DNA of 64,000 nt from an uncultured Flavobacteriaceae bacterium (GCA_947495135.1 CANLXN010000010.1:62001-126000); one strand, 5' to 3'. Positions 32,807 through 42,408 are shown, counted from the first letter of the stretch. Notes: generated by a model from the letters alone, not told the origin. Translations and numbers: made by a program.

Positions 32807-33376
32807 TTAAAATTTTAGAGTTATGTCCAATTCGAAGATATCGTTGATGGCTTTGTCTCCAAGATTATCGTAGATGCTACCGCTCCCGTATTTTACGTCG
32901 AACTTTGTGCGATCTATTTTTAGGTTGGCTATAGCCGTGTTGTCGTCCATCTTAAGATCAAAGCTGATGGGCTTGGATGTTCCTTTAATGGTAATAGTTC
33001 CTCCTACTTTAAATCCGCCGTCCATTTTTGCGACTTTGTCGATTTCAAAACTAGCGGTTGGGTGATTTTTAATTCCGAAGAAATCGTCACTCTTTAAGTG
33101 TCCTTCCAATTTTTCTTTTCCTTTTCCTGCTTCTAGATCTGTAACTGTGATGGAAGTCATGTCTATTACGAACATTCCTCCAACCAGAATATTACCTTCC
33201 ATCTCAAGATATCCCTCTTGTAGTTGAATGGTTCCATTGTGCGATCCGAGCACTTTTTTCCCGGTCCATTCGATCGAACTTTCCTTAATATCTACTTTTT
33301 TCTTGATAGGGTTTGTAAAGGCGGTCATTGATATTGCCAAAACAATTACGAGGGTTAATTTGCTTATAGTTTTCAT
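32807..33376 (-). CDS. YceI family periplasmic protein
   Basis: A 189-residue protein with a Sec signal peptide (about 1-22) and a lipocalin-like YceI domain: KESSIEWTGKKVLGSHNGTI, then LEGHLKSDDFFGIKNHPTASFEI and GTITIKGTSKPISFDLKM. The family binds amphiphilic or isoprenoid ligands, and its substrate in this organism is unknown. It sits 38 nt downstream of the MarR-type regulator in the same direction, so MarR probably controls it. The MarR-YceI pair is widespread in Flavobacteriaceae. Confidence 0.93.
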   Translation of the reverse strand: MKTISKLTLVIVLAISMTAFTNPIKKKVDIKESSIEWTGKKVLGSHNGTIQLQEGYLEMEGNILVGGMFVIDMTSITVTDLEAGKGKEKLEGHLKSDDFFGIKNHPTASFEIDKVAKMDGGFKVGGTITIKGTSKPISFDLKMDDNTAIANLKIDRTKFDVKYGSGSIYDNLGDKAINDIFELDITLKF

Positions 33377-33414
33377 AAAGTTTAATTATTGAGTGTTTAT
33401 TTAGGTTTTAAATT

Positions 33415-33867
33415 TTAGTCGTTTCTAAGTTTATCGAGTAGATCCGACAAGTTTTCTAGCTCGCTTTTATTTAAATTTTTTGTAATTCTTTGATTGTGTT
33501 CCTTTATTATTGGGTCCAATTGTTCTAACAACGAGAGGCCAGTTTTGGTTATAAAAATTTCAATCTTTCTTCTATTTTGAGCGCATACCTGTCGCTTTAC
33601 CAGTTCTTTGGAAATGAGCTTGTCAACTAGACGAGTAGTGTTACTGTTCTTGTCGATCATGCGTTCTTGAAGGGTAGACATATTTGCTGGATTTCCACGC
33701 TGCCCTCTCAGTATTCGTAAAACATTGTATTGTTGAGAAGTTATTCCCGCCTCTTTGAAATGATTAACAGTATACTCCACATAACGGGAGGTATACATTA
33801 AATTAATGAGCAACTTGCTAGGTAGCTCTATTTCTTTAGTGGATTTGATGGCTTCTTCAATCTTCAT
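33415..33867 (-). CDS. MarR family transcriptional regulator
   Basis: A 150-residue winged-helix protein. GITSQQYNVLRILRGQRGNPANMSTLQERMIDKNSNTTRLVDKLISKELVKR covers the recognition helix, followed by the wing (RRKIEIFITKTGLSLLEQL) and a C-terminal dimer helix. First gene of the marR-yceI unit. A 14-bp perfect palindrome lies 17 nt upstream of its start, the likely operator for autorepression. The effector is unknown. Confidence 0.93.
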   Translation of the reverse strand: MKIEEAIKSTKEIELPSKLLINLMYTSRYVEYTVNHFKEAGITSQQYNVLRILRGQRGNPANMSTLQERMIDKNSNTTRLVDKLISKELVKRQVCAQNRRKIEIFITKTGLSLLEQLDPIIKEHNQRITKNLNKSELENLSDLLDKLRND

Positions 33868-33883
33868 AATTGTAAATACAATA

Positions 33884-33901
33884 TTTGTATATACAAATGT
33901 A
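33884..33901 (-). promoter_or_regulatory. candidate MarR operator overlapping a -7 element
   Basis: TTTGTATATACAAA (33884-33897) is a perfect palindrome in an AT-rich context. On the minus strand TACATTTG (33901-33894) fits TANNTTTG and overlaps it, so a bound repressor would block the promoter. No TTTG is seen 19-21 nt upstream. Confidence 0.55.
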
Positions 33902-34031
33902 TATTTATTTTTTTGTGCTGAACTATTTTTAACACTATTTTATAAATTTAACTGATAGGAGAGGAACGTCTAATTGTCAATGGTTTGTTAATTAACTAAC
34001 AAGTACAGAGCGGGTTTCATACATTTATAAC

Positions 34032-34613
34032 ATGAAATACTTAACTCTTGTTATTTGTTTGATATGCTTAGTTGCTTGTGCAGATGGAAAAAAGGAAGAT
34101 TCCAATGCTGAAGTACAAATTTTGGAAAACCCTACAGCGCAATCCGATTTGGAAAAAGGAACTGAAACTGCGGGGAACGGAGTTTTGAACTCTTCTGCTG
34201 TGCCGCTGTATAATTTCGAACAACTAGAAGAACGCTACTTAAAGAATAATAACGATACTACCTACGTAGTTAACTTTTGGGCTACTTGGTGTAAGCCATG
34301 TGTCGAAGAAATGCCCGCTTTCGAAACCGTAAATTCTAGTTATAAAGATGAAAAGCTAAAAGTTATACTAGTGAGCTTAGATTTTCCCGAGAAGCTCAAA
34401 TCGCTTGTGATCCCATTTATAGATCGAAAGAAAATACGGTCAAAAGTGGTACTCTTGGACGATCCAGATGCCAATAGCTGGATTCCCAAGACTAGTGATC
34501 AATGGAGTGGAGCGATTCCTGCTACGGTGGTCGTGAAGAACGGAAAAGCGGCCTTTCATGAAGGAACAATGACCTTGGAACAATTAGAGAAACAAATAAA
34601 AACGATTTTATAA
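34032..34613 (+). CDS. TlpA-like thioredoxin-fold lipoprotein
   Basis: A 193-residue protein with a signal peptide and lipobox (LICLVACAD, Cys at about 16). The thioredoxin domain has FWATWCKPCVEEMPAFE (CxxC near residues 91-94), and a cis-Pro occurs in SGAIPATVV. TlpA/ResA-type proteins reduce periplasmic disulfides or haem-attachment cysteines. It is followed after 11 nt by another redoxin in the same direction, so the two form a unit. Confidence 0.92.
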   Translation: MKYLTLVICLICLVACADGKKEDSNAEVQILENPTAQSDLEKGTETAGNGVLNSSAVPLYNFEQLEERYLKNNNDTTYVVNFWATWCKPCVEEMPAFETVNSSYKDEKLKVILVSLDFPEKLKSLVIPFIDRKKIRSKVVLLDDPDANSWIPKTSDQWSGAIPATVVVKNGKAAFHEGTMTLEQLEKQIKTIL

Positions 34614-34624
34614 ATTCTATTATT

Positions 34625-35263
34625 ATGAAACTTAAAAAACTAATAACACTCGAAATTGCTGCTTTACTGGTGGTTGTTCTTGGATTTAGTGCATTTACTT
34701 CTTCCAACAACTTTAGTACGATTCCTGCAGGTTATGGAATTGGAGACGTTGCAGCCAATATTAATTTAATGAATGTGAATGGAAAGATGGTAAGCTATTC
34801 CGACTATCCAAATGCAAAAGGCTTTATTGTAATTTTTACTTGCAATACCTGTCCGTATGCAGTTGCAAGCGAAGACCGAATTATTGCCCTCGACAAAGAA
34901 TTTAAATCCAAAGGCTATCCGGTAATCGCCATTAATCCAAACAATCCCGAAGTACAACCAGACGATACTTTTGAACTCATGCAACAGAAGGCAAAAGAAA
35001 AAGGATTTACATTCCCTTACTTATACGACGAATCAAAAAGCGTATATAAGGAGTATGGAGCGACAAAAACACCACACGTGTACTTGTTACAAAAAGAAGG
35101 AGGAAAAAATGTAGTGAAGTACATTGGAGCTATTGACGATAATGTTCGGAATGGAGCTGCTGTTAAAGATCGATTCTTGGCAAACGCTGTTAACGAATTA
35201 CTCCAAGGAAAGGAAGTTTCAGTAAAAGAGACCAAGGCAATTGGTTGTTCTGTGAAAGTGTAA
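34625..35263 (+). CDS. AhpC/TSA-type redoxin, periplasmic
   Basis: A 212-residue protein with an N-terminal signal or anchor (about 8-27), followed by a redoxin domain. The active region TCNTCPYAVASEDRI carries a CxxC, unlike the single Cys of most peroxiredoxins. The cis-Pro is in GATKTPHVYLL. It belongs to the thioredoxin-like 'redoxin domain' family often paired with TlpA. It may be a peroxidase or a disulfide reductase. A good terminator follows at 35289. Confidence 0.9.
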   Translation: MKLKKLITLEIAALLVVVLGFSAFTSSNNFSTIPAGYGIGDVAANINLMNVNGKMVSYSDYPNAKGFIVIFTCNTCPYAVASEDRIIALDKEFKSKGYPVIAINPNNPEVQPDDTFELMQQKAKEKGFTFPYLYDESKSVYKEYGATKTPHVYLLQKEGGKNVVKYIGAIDDNVRNGAAVKDRFLANAVNELLQGKEVSVKETKAIGCSVKV

Positions 35264-35288
35264 AGCACATAAAATATAAATCAATTGA

Positions 35289-35327
35289 AAAATCCTGAAG
35301 TGTTTCTGTAACATTTCAGGATTTTTT
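35289..35327 (+). terminator. Rho-independent terminator
   Basis: Arms AAATCCTGAA and TTTCAGGATTT with inner TGTT / AACA pairing, then TTTTT. It ends the TlpA-redoxin unit. Confidence 0.85.
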
Positions 35328-35374
35328 ACGTCTATTGTGTATAGAATTTGTAATTTTAAGGAAAAATTAACATT

Positions 35375-35686
35375 ATGAAAGACTTAACTCAGAGCCAATG
35401 GAGCGAGCAATTATCCAACGATAAGGATGCCGTGATCGTTGACGTGAGAACCGATATGGAAGTGGCAGAAGGTATGATACCAAAGGCACTCCACATCGAT
35501 ATTCAGAATGCGGCAGGCTTTATGGAAAAGGCCAAAACGCTCGACGCTACCAAAAACTATTATGTCTATTGTAGATCTGGTGGTAGAAGTGCGCAAGCAT
35601 GCATGATTCTAAACTCTATTGGATTCCCAAACACCTATAATTTAATGGGTGGTATGATGGAATGGCAAGGGGAGACAACTGCTTAA
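35375..35686 (+). CDS. rhodanese-like domain protein
   Basis: A 103-residue cytoplasmic single rhodanese domain: DAVIVDVRTDMEVAEGMIP, then the active-site loop YVYCRSGGRSAQACMIL (Cys near residue 66) and the end LMGGMMEWQG. It binds or transfers sulfane sulfur. It lies 11 bp before a second, exported rhodanese, which suggests a two-compartment sulfur-handling unit. There is no membrane segment. Confidence 0.93.
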   Translation: MKDLTQSQWSEQLSNDKDAVIVDVRTDMEVAEGMIPKALHIDIQNAAGFMEKAKTLDATKNYYVYCRSGGRSAQACMILNSIGFPNTYNLMGGMMEWQGETTA

Positions 35687-35697
35687 AGAATATAATT

Positions 35698-36099
35698 ATG
35701 AAAAAGTTACTTTTAATTTTGGCTCTTGGCCTATTTACAATCCTTCAGTCGTGCCAAGATAATAAGACTAGTGAGATACAAATGGTTTCTCCAGTGCAGG
35801 TCTATGAGGCTGTTTATGGTGAAAGCGCATTACAATTGGTTGACGTAAGAACCACCGAAGAGTACGCAGTGAGTCATCTAAAAAATGCTCAGAATATTTG
35901 TGTTACAAGCACCGACTTTAAAGAAAAAGTAGCTTCTTTGGATAAAGAAAAGCCAGTATACGTGTACTGTAAGAAAGGCGGAAGGAGTGCCAAAGCTGCT
36001 GTCATTTTAAAAGAAATGGGATTCACAAAAGTATACGACCTTCAAGGTGGAGTAACTTCATGGAAAGATGAAGGGCTTGAAATGGTTAACCAACCATAA
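35698..36099 (+). CDS. rhodanese-like lipoprotein
   Basis: A 133-residue protein. I start it at the ATG 35698, which gives a clean signal peptide with lipobox (LFTILQSCQDN, Cys at about 19) rather than at earlier in-frame codons overlapping the previous gene. The rhodanese domain has LVDVRTTEEYAVSHLKNAQNI and YVYCKKGGRSAKAAVIL with active-site Cys. It is the periplasmic or outer-membrane partner of the cytoplasmic rhodanese just upstream. Confidence 0.92.
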   Translation: MKKLLLILALGLFTILQSCQDNKTSEIQMVSPVQVYEAVYGESALQLVDVRTTEEYAVSHLKNAQNICVTSTDFKEKVASLDKEKPVYVYCKKGGRSAKAAVILKEMGFTKVYDLQGGVTSWKDEGLEMVNQP

Positions 36100-36123
36100 C
36101 CTGTTCAAATTATTAAATATTCG

Positions 36124-36154
36124 AAAGCCATTTGCCTCAAGCAAGTGGCTTTTT
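36124..36154 (+). terminator. Rho-independent terminator
   Basis: Stem AAAGCCATTTGC / GCAAGTGGCTTT (one G-T pair) with a CTCAA loop and a T-run. It ends the rhodanese pair. Confidence 0.85.
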
Positions 36155-36338
36155 ACTTTAAAATTGGATCCATTTCCGAAACTGTATTCTCACAACTTCA
36201 TTATTCTTTTTTTTTCGTGATATTCCTACTAAATTTTTTAACACATTGATTTATATATAGTTAAAATACCGCTAAACTCAATTTTTCATATATTTTCTTT
36301 GGCTAATAGGTGCTATCTTCATTTAAAAGACGTCTGTT

Positions 36339-36713
36339 ATGCAAACAAACCATCAAATTTTACAGCAGGAAATGTCGGCACTTATTAGAAGTAGTTGTTC
36401 TGTTTCGCCCAATGTTCATTCTCAATACTACAGCTTCCAAAAATCGTTGCTAAAATTTTTCTTTGGAGCCGTTGAAGTAATGATAGATTATAAATCCCAA
36501 AACATAACTTTGGTAATTCCCACGACAAAAAATGAGGATGAACGACCCATGTACGTTACTAATGAAACAACTACTTTACAAATTGCCTACACCAATCTCG
36601 AAACCACGTTACTAGACTGTTTAGAAGTAGGAGAGAAGCAAACACGCTTTTATAAAAGTCTATTGTTTCATTATAACCAAGTCGCCTCATCGGTTGGTGC
36701 TTGGAGTGCCTAA
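36339..36713 (+). CDS. hypothetical protein
   Basis: A 124-residue protein, soluble, with no signal peptide. The start MQTNHQILQQEMSAL follows about 180 bp of AT-rich, gene-free sequence after the previous terminator. The middle (FGAVEVMIDYKSQNITLVIP) is strand-like and the rest helical. It is not recognised. It ends 18 bp from the convergent 3' end of the STAND gene, and codon use looks like its neighbours. It may be lineage-specific; a role in the adjacent defence operon cannot be inferred, as it is on the other strand. Confidence 0.65.
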   Translation: MQTNHQILQQEMSALIRSSCSVSPNVHSQYYSFQKSLLKFFFGAVEVMIDYKSQNITLVIPTTKNEDERPMYVTNETTTLQIAYTNLETTLLDCLEVGEKQTRFYKSLLFHYNQVASSVGAWSA

Positions 36714-36731
36714 AAGGATCATAAAATTTAC

Positions 36732-39700
36732 TTAGTGAGAAATTCGTTTTTTAATGTCTCCTTCAAAGTTGTGATAGTCCCATTTTTTGATATGTCCCAT
36801 TGCGTCCACTGTGTAAATAAAATTTCCAGTTGCATCGAAAACAACCGATCTTAATCCAAAATTATGTCGAATTAAACTAGGCAATTTTACGAGCGTAGTC
36901 TCTTTTCCTTCAACAATTTTATGCAATAGTACCGTTTGATCACTGCTGGCGGTAGCTATTATACCATCTTTGCTTATTGCAACGCCTTCAACATCGCTGG
37001 AGTGTTTAATAGATCTACCTGTTTTTTCATATTTTACAGATGTAGGATTTGCATTGGAAGAAGAATCGGATACATGTTTTACTTTCTTCCATAACACGGC
37101 TGTATTATCCCAAGATGCCGAAACCATATATCTCCCGTCATCTGAAAAACAGGCATCACGAACATATCCTTTATGATAGTCGTAAATCTCAAGTTGATCA
37201 TTGTCTACATCCCATTGATAGATATTTCCATCATCTGAAGTAGCGATAATAATATTGCTATGAGGATGTAGATCGACAGAATTGAAGAAAACGTCCGGCA
37301 ATTTCTCTTTTAAGCTGTTATTCGGGTTATCTAGGTTTAAGAAAAAGATTCCAGCCTTCGTAGAGAACGCCATGCGGTTTTCTTTAACCTTCAAGTCCCT
37401 TATACCATATTCTGGCCCTCTCTTAAAAATATCCTCCTCACTATCTGCGTATTTTATCCTTCCGCTATTAAGTCCTGCGATCATTTTATTTCCGTGAAAT
37501 CCCACCGCTGTAATACTAGTTCCTCTCGCATTTTTGATCTTCAATTTTGGACTTTCATCCTCTTCGTCGCTTTCCAAAGAACTGTTATAGCGCATTAAGT
37601 ATCCACTGTCTTTCCTCAAATAATACCTTCTTAAAACAAAAGCTGCAAACAAAGAATCTCTGTGACTAACAAGATTAATTGGGGATCTGGCTTGTACCAT
37701 TCTGGCCGATTTAATTTCCATAGGCGATAAGTCCCATATGTTTATAGTTCCGTCTTGACCCGAGGTAATTGCATATAGTTTACCACCTACTTTTCTAAAG
37801 GATACATTAAGGATAGCATCTGTATGACCAATCAAAACTTGAGAGATTATTTCCTCTCCTTTCATGCTGTAACTTTGGTCATAATAAACACTAGCAGTTT
37901 TGTTTTCAGTACCTATAAGTGTGTATTGACCATAATTACTTATAGATTTAATACTTCCGCGATGGTTGGCATTTGTTTTAGGAACATCTGGAGAACGAGT
38001 ATTATCAAATTTGCCTAAATCTAAATTATAAATCACATTGGAATCTGCAATAAGCACCATTTTTTCATCGCTATCTATTTGTAGACTTCTAACGTCATTT
38101 ACATCTAGATTTTCATCCAGGTCTTTTAAACCAAAATGGTCAACAATTTTATTTCTATCTACATCATACTTAAAAATATATGGCGTTTTTTCAAAAGTGG
38201 CTAGATAACAAATGGTGTTATCTGAAGACTTCTTTAGAAACCCAAGACTTGCCTTATTTAGATTACGGGGAGTAGGCACGGCATCATCTATTTCAAGGGC
38301 ATACTCGGGAATGTAGATTCTCTTAACTTGCTTTGATTTACTCTTGTTAAGATCAATTTTTATAAGTCGTTTTTTGTTCTTGTGTAAGGCTATAAAAACG
38401 CGTCCAGACATATGCTCAATCGCCAAAAGCTCCTTCATGTCATCACTTTCACTAATGGTGTCCGACTTAGTAAACTGAAAATCACTGTCAAAAGTCCCGT
38501 TGACATTTGAATACAAAACTCGTATTTCATTATTTAGTTTATACGGCTTATATGAAAATTTGATAGGGGCAAAGCCAGTAGCTTCAGGCTTTTTAATTTG
38601 TTTCCATTTAATCGCTCCTTGTTCTTTACTCGTGAGATCATATACCGCCGAATACAGAAACTGATTGGTCTCAGCAAATAAAATAAGCTTGGAATCATCT
38701 CCTGGATAGGGACGACTTTTGGTAGATAAAATATGCCTGTTTCTAAGGGATTTACCAACCGTTATTTTTTTAAGATAGAGTGGTTTTTCAATGAAATCGG
38801 CAATGAAATCGTTTTTCGTATTGTTGAAAATAGAAAACTCACTTAGCGGCCAAGATTGATCTTTTATTTCGGCTTCAATTCCATTGAGAATTTTATAGGC
38901 GGAAGTTCTGTCGATTCTACTTTCCACAAGAACGTTTCCAACTTTATTTATTAATTGCTGTTGTTTCTCTTTTTCCTCGAGGTTACGGTTGGTGATCGTT
39001 AATTCCTTTTTTGCGCGCACACTTATTCCCCAAAAGATCGCCGAAGTAATAAAAAGAAGCAGTGAGCCAATAAGAATAGCAACAAGCATTAATCGCTTTT
39101 TATGTACTTCAAACTCACTTTTCTTCCAAAATTCTCGTCGCTCGCTATCTTTTTCGTCTATGGGTATGATATAATTGATATCCCTGCCAATTCGCTTAAC
39201 CCAAGTTGGATTTAGTAAGGTGAGTTGCGATTTTTTATATTTCTTTTTCTTTTTTTCAAAATCTCTTTTCTCTTCCTGATAGGTTGCAAAAGCGGTATTA
39301 AATTGATATTTATAATTATCTAGTATATCCTTGTCGACAGGAATTTTAGTGATGACCCTAGCTAAAAGATTATGTGATAATTCGATGAAATTTCCATTCT
39401 CCTTGAGTATTCTAGCATTGATCAATTCATCGATCATTTCAACCAAAGAATCATCCGTGTTGATATTGGAATCGAACCAGATGTCTTGAATTATTGCGTT
39501 TTTAATTTTAGGCTCCTTAATGTAGAGATAATTGCTTTGAGTACTGTCGATACTCTCCACTTCAATAGCTTTTTTGGTATTTTTTTCAGTGACAAAGTGT
39601 TTTAATAATTTGATCACCGTGTGCCTGTGCTTTTCTCCTTGTATTTTGTTCTTGGTGTTGGTGATAAGAGCCGTATTTACGTCGTTTAAATAATTGACCA

Positions 39701-40721
39701 AAATATCGATGATATCGCCATGACTTTTTATTTCACTTTCAGTAAACTCTAAGGGCTTTTCCTCAAAATTTATTTGAGAAGGGTTTAAGAGCAGCTCCTT
39801 TTCGTTTGGATACGTTTTAATGAAATCGTCTATGTATAATTTGTTTAAATAGATTTGGAGGAATGGCAGGTGTACTTTATTGGTGTCATCATTTTTACCG
39901 AGCTTTTTGATAATAAGATTGATACGCTTTTCCTTGATTTCTTCTGGCAGGGGTTCACCATTATTATTCCTGCTGTCGACCGTATTCTGATTAATATCAA
40001 AACTCTCAAAAGTTTTCCGGATAATTTCTGCAACATCATCTTTGGAAGGATCGTCTACATGACATTTATAGTCTAAAATGTTTTTATTATGACCTTCTAA
40101 TTCTAATAAGTGCGCGAAAAACTCGGTTTGTATACAAAGTACCACATTAGAGAGTAAAACCTTGCTGGTGATAAGCGATAGAAGGATACTAAATTGCTCT
40201 ACCTCTTCCTTTGTACCTTGTATAAATAACTCTTCGAACTGATCAAAAATGAAAAAGGGTATATATTTCAGGTCTTGAAATAGTATTTCGATCGTTTCAT
40301 TTAACTCCGTTCGGTGGGCAGCTGCTTCGGCCTTTGCCTTTGCGGTTTGCTTTTTAAATCGGTTGTTTTTAGTGCTAGTAATTATTTCTGAAATTTTAAG
40401 AAATAACCCTTTTAGCCGCAGACAATCTTTTCGGTCGAACAAAACCTCGATTTCTTCAAAGAACGAATCAATAATGTTGTCGTTCTTTCTAATTAATATC
40501 GGTTTCCAATTGTAATGACGATTGGTTAAGCCGCACAGGGCAACACTACTTTTCCCAGATCCAGACGGACCATATACAACCACTAGATTGGTTTTTTCAA
40601 ACAAGGTGAAAATCCGATTCACCTCTCTATTTCTTCCATAGAATAAATGAAAATCTTCTTCTCTATAGGAATTCAAAAAACGGAGCGGAGACTTTAATTG
40701 ATGTTTAGTGTCGTTTTTCAT
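36732..40721 (-). CDS. nSTAND NTPase with membrane helix and WD40 repeats (gasdermin-system sensor)
   Basis: A 1329-residue protein. SPLRFLNSYREEDFHLFYGR leads into the Walker A GPSGSGKSS (51-59) and Walker B FFIFDQFEEL (156-165), the typical start of novel STAND NTPases. A helical region follows, then one membrane helix (about 544-566) after a very basic stretch, a short coiled segment and a beta-propeller part. Clear WD40 units start near 965 (GHTDAILNVSF ... GTINIWDL) and continue to the C-terminus (GHIKKWDY near 1317). STAND proteins are switch-like sensors that oligomerise on recognising a trigger. Last gene of a four-gene operon, 5 nt after the CHAT gene; probably the sensor that activates the proteases. 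Confidence 0.93.
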   Translation of the reverse strand: MKNDTKHQLKSPLRFLNSYREEDFHLFYGRNREVNRIFTLFEKTNLVVVYGPSGSGKSSVALCGLTNRHYNWKPILIRKNDNIIDSFFEEIEVLFDRKDCLRLKGLFLKISEIITSTKNNRFKKQTAKAKAEAAAHRTELNETIEILFQDLKYIPFFIFDQFEELFIQGTKEEVEQFSILLSLITSKVLLSNVVLCIQTEFFAHLLELEGHNKNILDYKCHVDDPSKDDVAEIIRKTFESFDINQNTVDSRNNNGEPLPEEIKEKRINLIIKKLGKNDDTNKVHLPFLQIYLNKLYIDDFIKTYPNEKELLLNPSQINFEEKPLEFTESEIKSHGDIIDILVNYLNDVNTALITNTKNKIQGEKHRHTVIKLLKHFVTEKNTKKAIEVESIDSTQSNYLYIKEPKIKNAIIQDIWFDSNINTDDSLVEMIDELINARILKENGNFIELSHNLLARVITKIPVDKDILDNYKYQFNTAFATYQEEKRDFEKKKKKYKKSQLTLLNPTWVKRIGRDINYIIPIDEKDSERREFWKKSEFEVHKKRLMLVAILIGSLLLFITSAIFWGISVRAKKELTITNRNLEEKEKQQQLINKVGNVLVESRIDRTSAYKILNGIEAEIKDQSWPLSEFSIFNNTKNDFIADFIEKPLYLKKITVGKSLRNRHILSTKSRPYPGDDSKLILFAETNQFLYSAVYDLTSKEQGAIKWKQIKKPEATGFAPIKFSYKPYKLNNEIRVLYSNVNGTFDSDFQFTKSDTISESDDMKELLAIEHMSGRVFIALHKNKKRLIKIDLNKSKSKQVKRIYIPEYALEIDDAVPTPRNLNKASLGFLKKSSDNTICYLATFEKTPYIFKYDVDRNKIVDHFGLKDLDENLDVNDVRSLQIDSDEKMVLIADSNVIYNLDLGKFDNTRSPDVPKTNANHRGSIKSISNYGQYTLIGTENKTASVYYDQSYSMKGEEIISQVLIGHTDAILNVSFRKVGGKLYAITSGQDGTINIWDLSPMEIKSARMVQARSPINLVSHRDSLFAAFVLRRYYLRKDSGYLMRYNSSLESDEEDESPKLKIKNARGTSITAVGFHGNKMIAGLNSGRIKYADSEEDIFKRGPEYGIRDLKVKENRMAFSTKAGIFFLNLDNPNNSLKEKLPDVFFNSVDLHPHSNIIIATSDDGNIYQWDVDNDQLEIYDYHKGYVRDACFSDDGRYMVSASWDNTAVLWKKVKHVSDSSSNANPTSVKYEKTGRSIKHSSDVEGVAISKDGIIATASSDQTVLLHKIVEGKETTLVKLPSLIRHNFGLRSVVFDATGNFIYTVDAMGHIKKWDYHNFEGDIKKRISH

Positions 40722-40726
40722 TTTGT

Positions 40727-42406
40727 TTAATTTGACAGCGAATTAATGAATCCATTAAGTTGATTGAAAACATTCTGAAATTTGCTCAGTTCCTGAGTGT
40801 ACTCTTCTCCTCGCTCAGATTCTTCTTCATAGCTAAACCCGTAGGAGGTAAGATCTATCTTGGGCCTTGGTTTTACCACCAAAGGATCGTAGATGTCTCT
40901 ATAGGTAAAAAGTTCATCCTCTTCATGGTACCGATTTAATACAATGAGCCCCATTTTTTTAGCTCCCGGATCGTGAGAGTTCTTGTCTAGGAAAAAAGGA
41001 CTGAGGTCAATTACCACATTCATATCTCCACTCTTTTGGAATAAATAAACCGAGTGTATATTCACAAATTTTATACTGTTTTCCTCTTCAATGGAGATCT
41101 CCTTTCTGCGAGATGATCTAATAAATTCAACTTTAAATTTATGTTGTTTCTCATTCCGTTCCTTTACATAGAACCTCGAGTGAACAGATTGAATTTTATA
41201 TGGATTTAAGGATTTACAGCTTGTTATAACGCGGTGTAGTAATAATTCTGAGTTCCAATGAATTTTATCCAAGTCTCCTTCGTAAAGATGTTCTCTGTAA
41301 AAATTTACTCCGTCGTAAAAGAGCTCAAAAGAAGGCATGATCTCATCAACAAACTGTCGCTCCGTTTTGACACCAAAATTTCCTATAATGAGACCGCAAA
41401 GCTTAGACAGGGTGTCAATTTCTTGGGCTCTATAGGTCGTTACTTCTTTAAATAAGTTTTTAATCGCATACTTAGAGCAATCCACTTCTGCAGTTAAAAT
41501 CTCTTCCCACAAAATGGACAGGATCGAAAACCTACAGAGGTCTAAATAACTGTAGAAAAACTCTTTGATTAAGTTATGTCGCTCCAATCCGTATTCTCGG
41601 TATTTGGGTGTTACGCCTGCACTTCCTTCGATATTAAATGCCTGTATATATTTCCCCAGAACATAAGGCATCTTTTCATGGTAATTACTGCCATCCTCGT
41701 CCTCGCTTAATTTAGACAATAGTTTTTTCAGAAAGTTATTCTTCTCGAAGTTTACATTATGAGAAAGTCCCTTTCCATTAAATTTATTCTTTGCGTCATC
41801 ATTGGCCTCGGTGATAATGTAGAACTCTTCTTCAAAATCGTCAAGACTTCCAGCTCCACGAGTGGTGTCTTCTATTTTTCCTGCGGTAATTAAATCCTTG
41901 GTACTCGCTTTCACGATTTCAAAAGCACTGTGTATGGCGTCAAAACTATTCCACTTGTCAATGGAGTTGAGTTCTTCATAAAATAAGGTGGAAAACTTAG
42001 TGGCAACACCGTCGTACACTGGTTTAGAAGTTCCAATGCATACTGGCACGTGCTCTTGAAGTTTAAGAATGGTCTCTTTGGAAGAACAACCATTAATAAA
42101 GACTCCTTGTAAATTGGGACACTGACTCAAATTGATCGCCAAACTTTCTAGATTGCCATCGGCTAGTTTAATTCCTTTGTCCTTGTCGTGATGACCACTA
42201 AAATGAAACCAATTTATTACTTCGCGATAAAAACGAATCTGCCGTATCATACCTTCCATACCCAGATTGTGATGGGTATAATAAATCATGTTTTTTGTAG
42301 ACTTTAACGGTGTAAGAATTAGATCGATTTCTTCCTCTTCCCGTTTTAAATTAGGGAGGCTCCGTTCTGCATCATTATCAAATATTCCTAAAACTACGAT
42401 GGACAT
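40727..42406 (-). CDS. CHAT-type caspase-fold peptidase
   Basis: A 559-residue protein whose first 200 residues have the CHAT fold. The catalytic His is in NWFHFSGHHDK (His72). The catalytic Cys is in LQGVFINGCSSKE (Cys107), preceded by the usual strand, and CIGTSKPVYDGVATKFSTLFY matches the later CHAT strand-helix. Residues 200-559 are unrecognised, helical, then strand-rich near 440-510, and may bind the STAND partner. CHAT proteases act in several bacterial conflict systems, including gasdermin and type III-E CRISPR loci. It lies 2 nt after the gasdermin gene and 5 nt before the STAND gene. Confidence 0.85.
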   Translation of the reverse strand: MSIVVLGIFDNDAERSLPNLKREEEEIDLILTPLKSTKNMIYYTHHNLGMEGMIRQIRFYREVINWFHFSGHHDKDKGIKLADGNLESLAINLSQCPNLQGVFINGCSSKETILKLQEHVPVCIGTSKPVYDGVATKFSTLFYEELNSIDKWNSFDAIHSAFEIVKASTKDLITAGKIEDTTRGAGSLDDFEEEFYIITEANDDAKNKFNGKGLSHNVNFEKNNFLKKLLSKLSEDEDGSNYHEKMPYVLGKYIQAFNIEGSAGVTPKYREYGLERHNLIKEFFYSYLDLCRFSILSILWEEILTAEVDCSKYAIKNLFKEVTTYRAQEIDTLSKLCGLIIGNFGVKTERQFVDEIMPSFELFYDGVNFYREHLYEGDLDKIHWNSELLLHRVITSCKSLNPYKIQSVHSRFYVKERNEKQHKFKVEFIRSSRRKEISIEEENSIKFVNIHSVYLFQKSGDMNVVIDLSPFFLDKNSHDPGAKKMGLIVLNRYHEEDELFTYRDIYDPLVVKPRPKIDLTSYGFSYEEESERGEEYTQELSKFQNVFNQLNGFINSLSN

Positions 42407-42408
42407 AC

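Noticed and set aside
36339-36713. The 124-residue hypothetical protein as a fifth component of the gasdermin operon
   Set aside because: It is on the opposite strand, convergent with the STAND gene, so not co-transcribed; no motif suggests a link.
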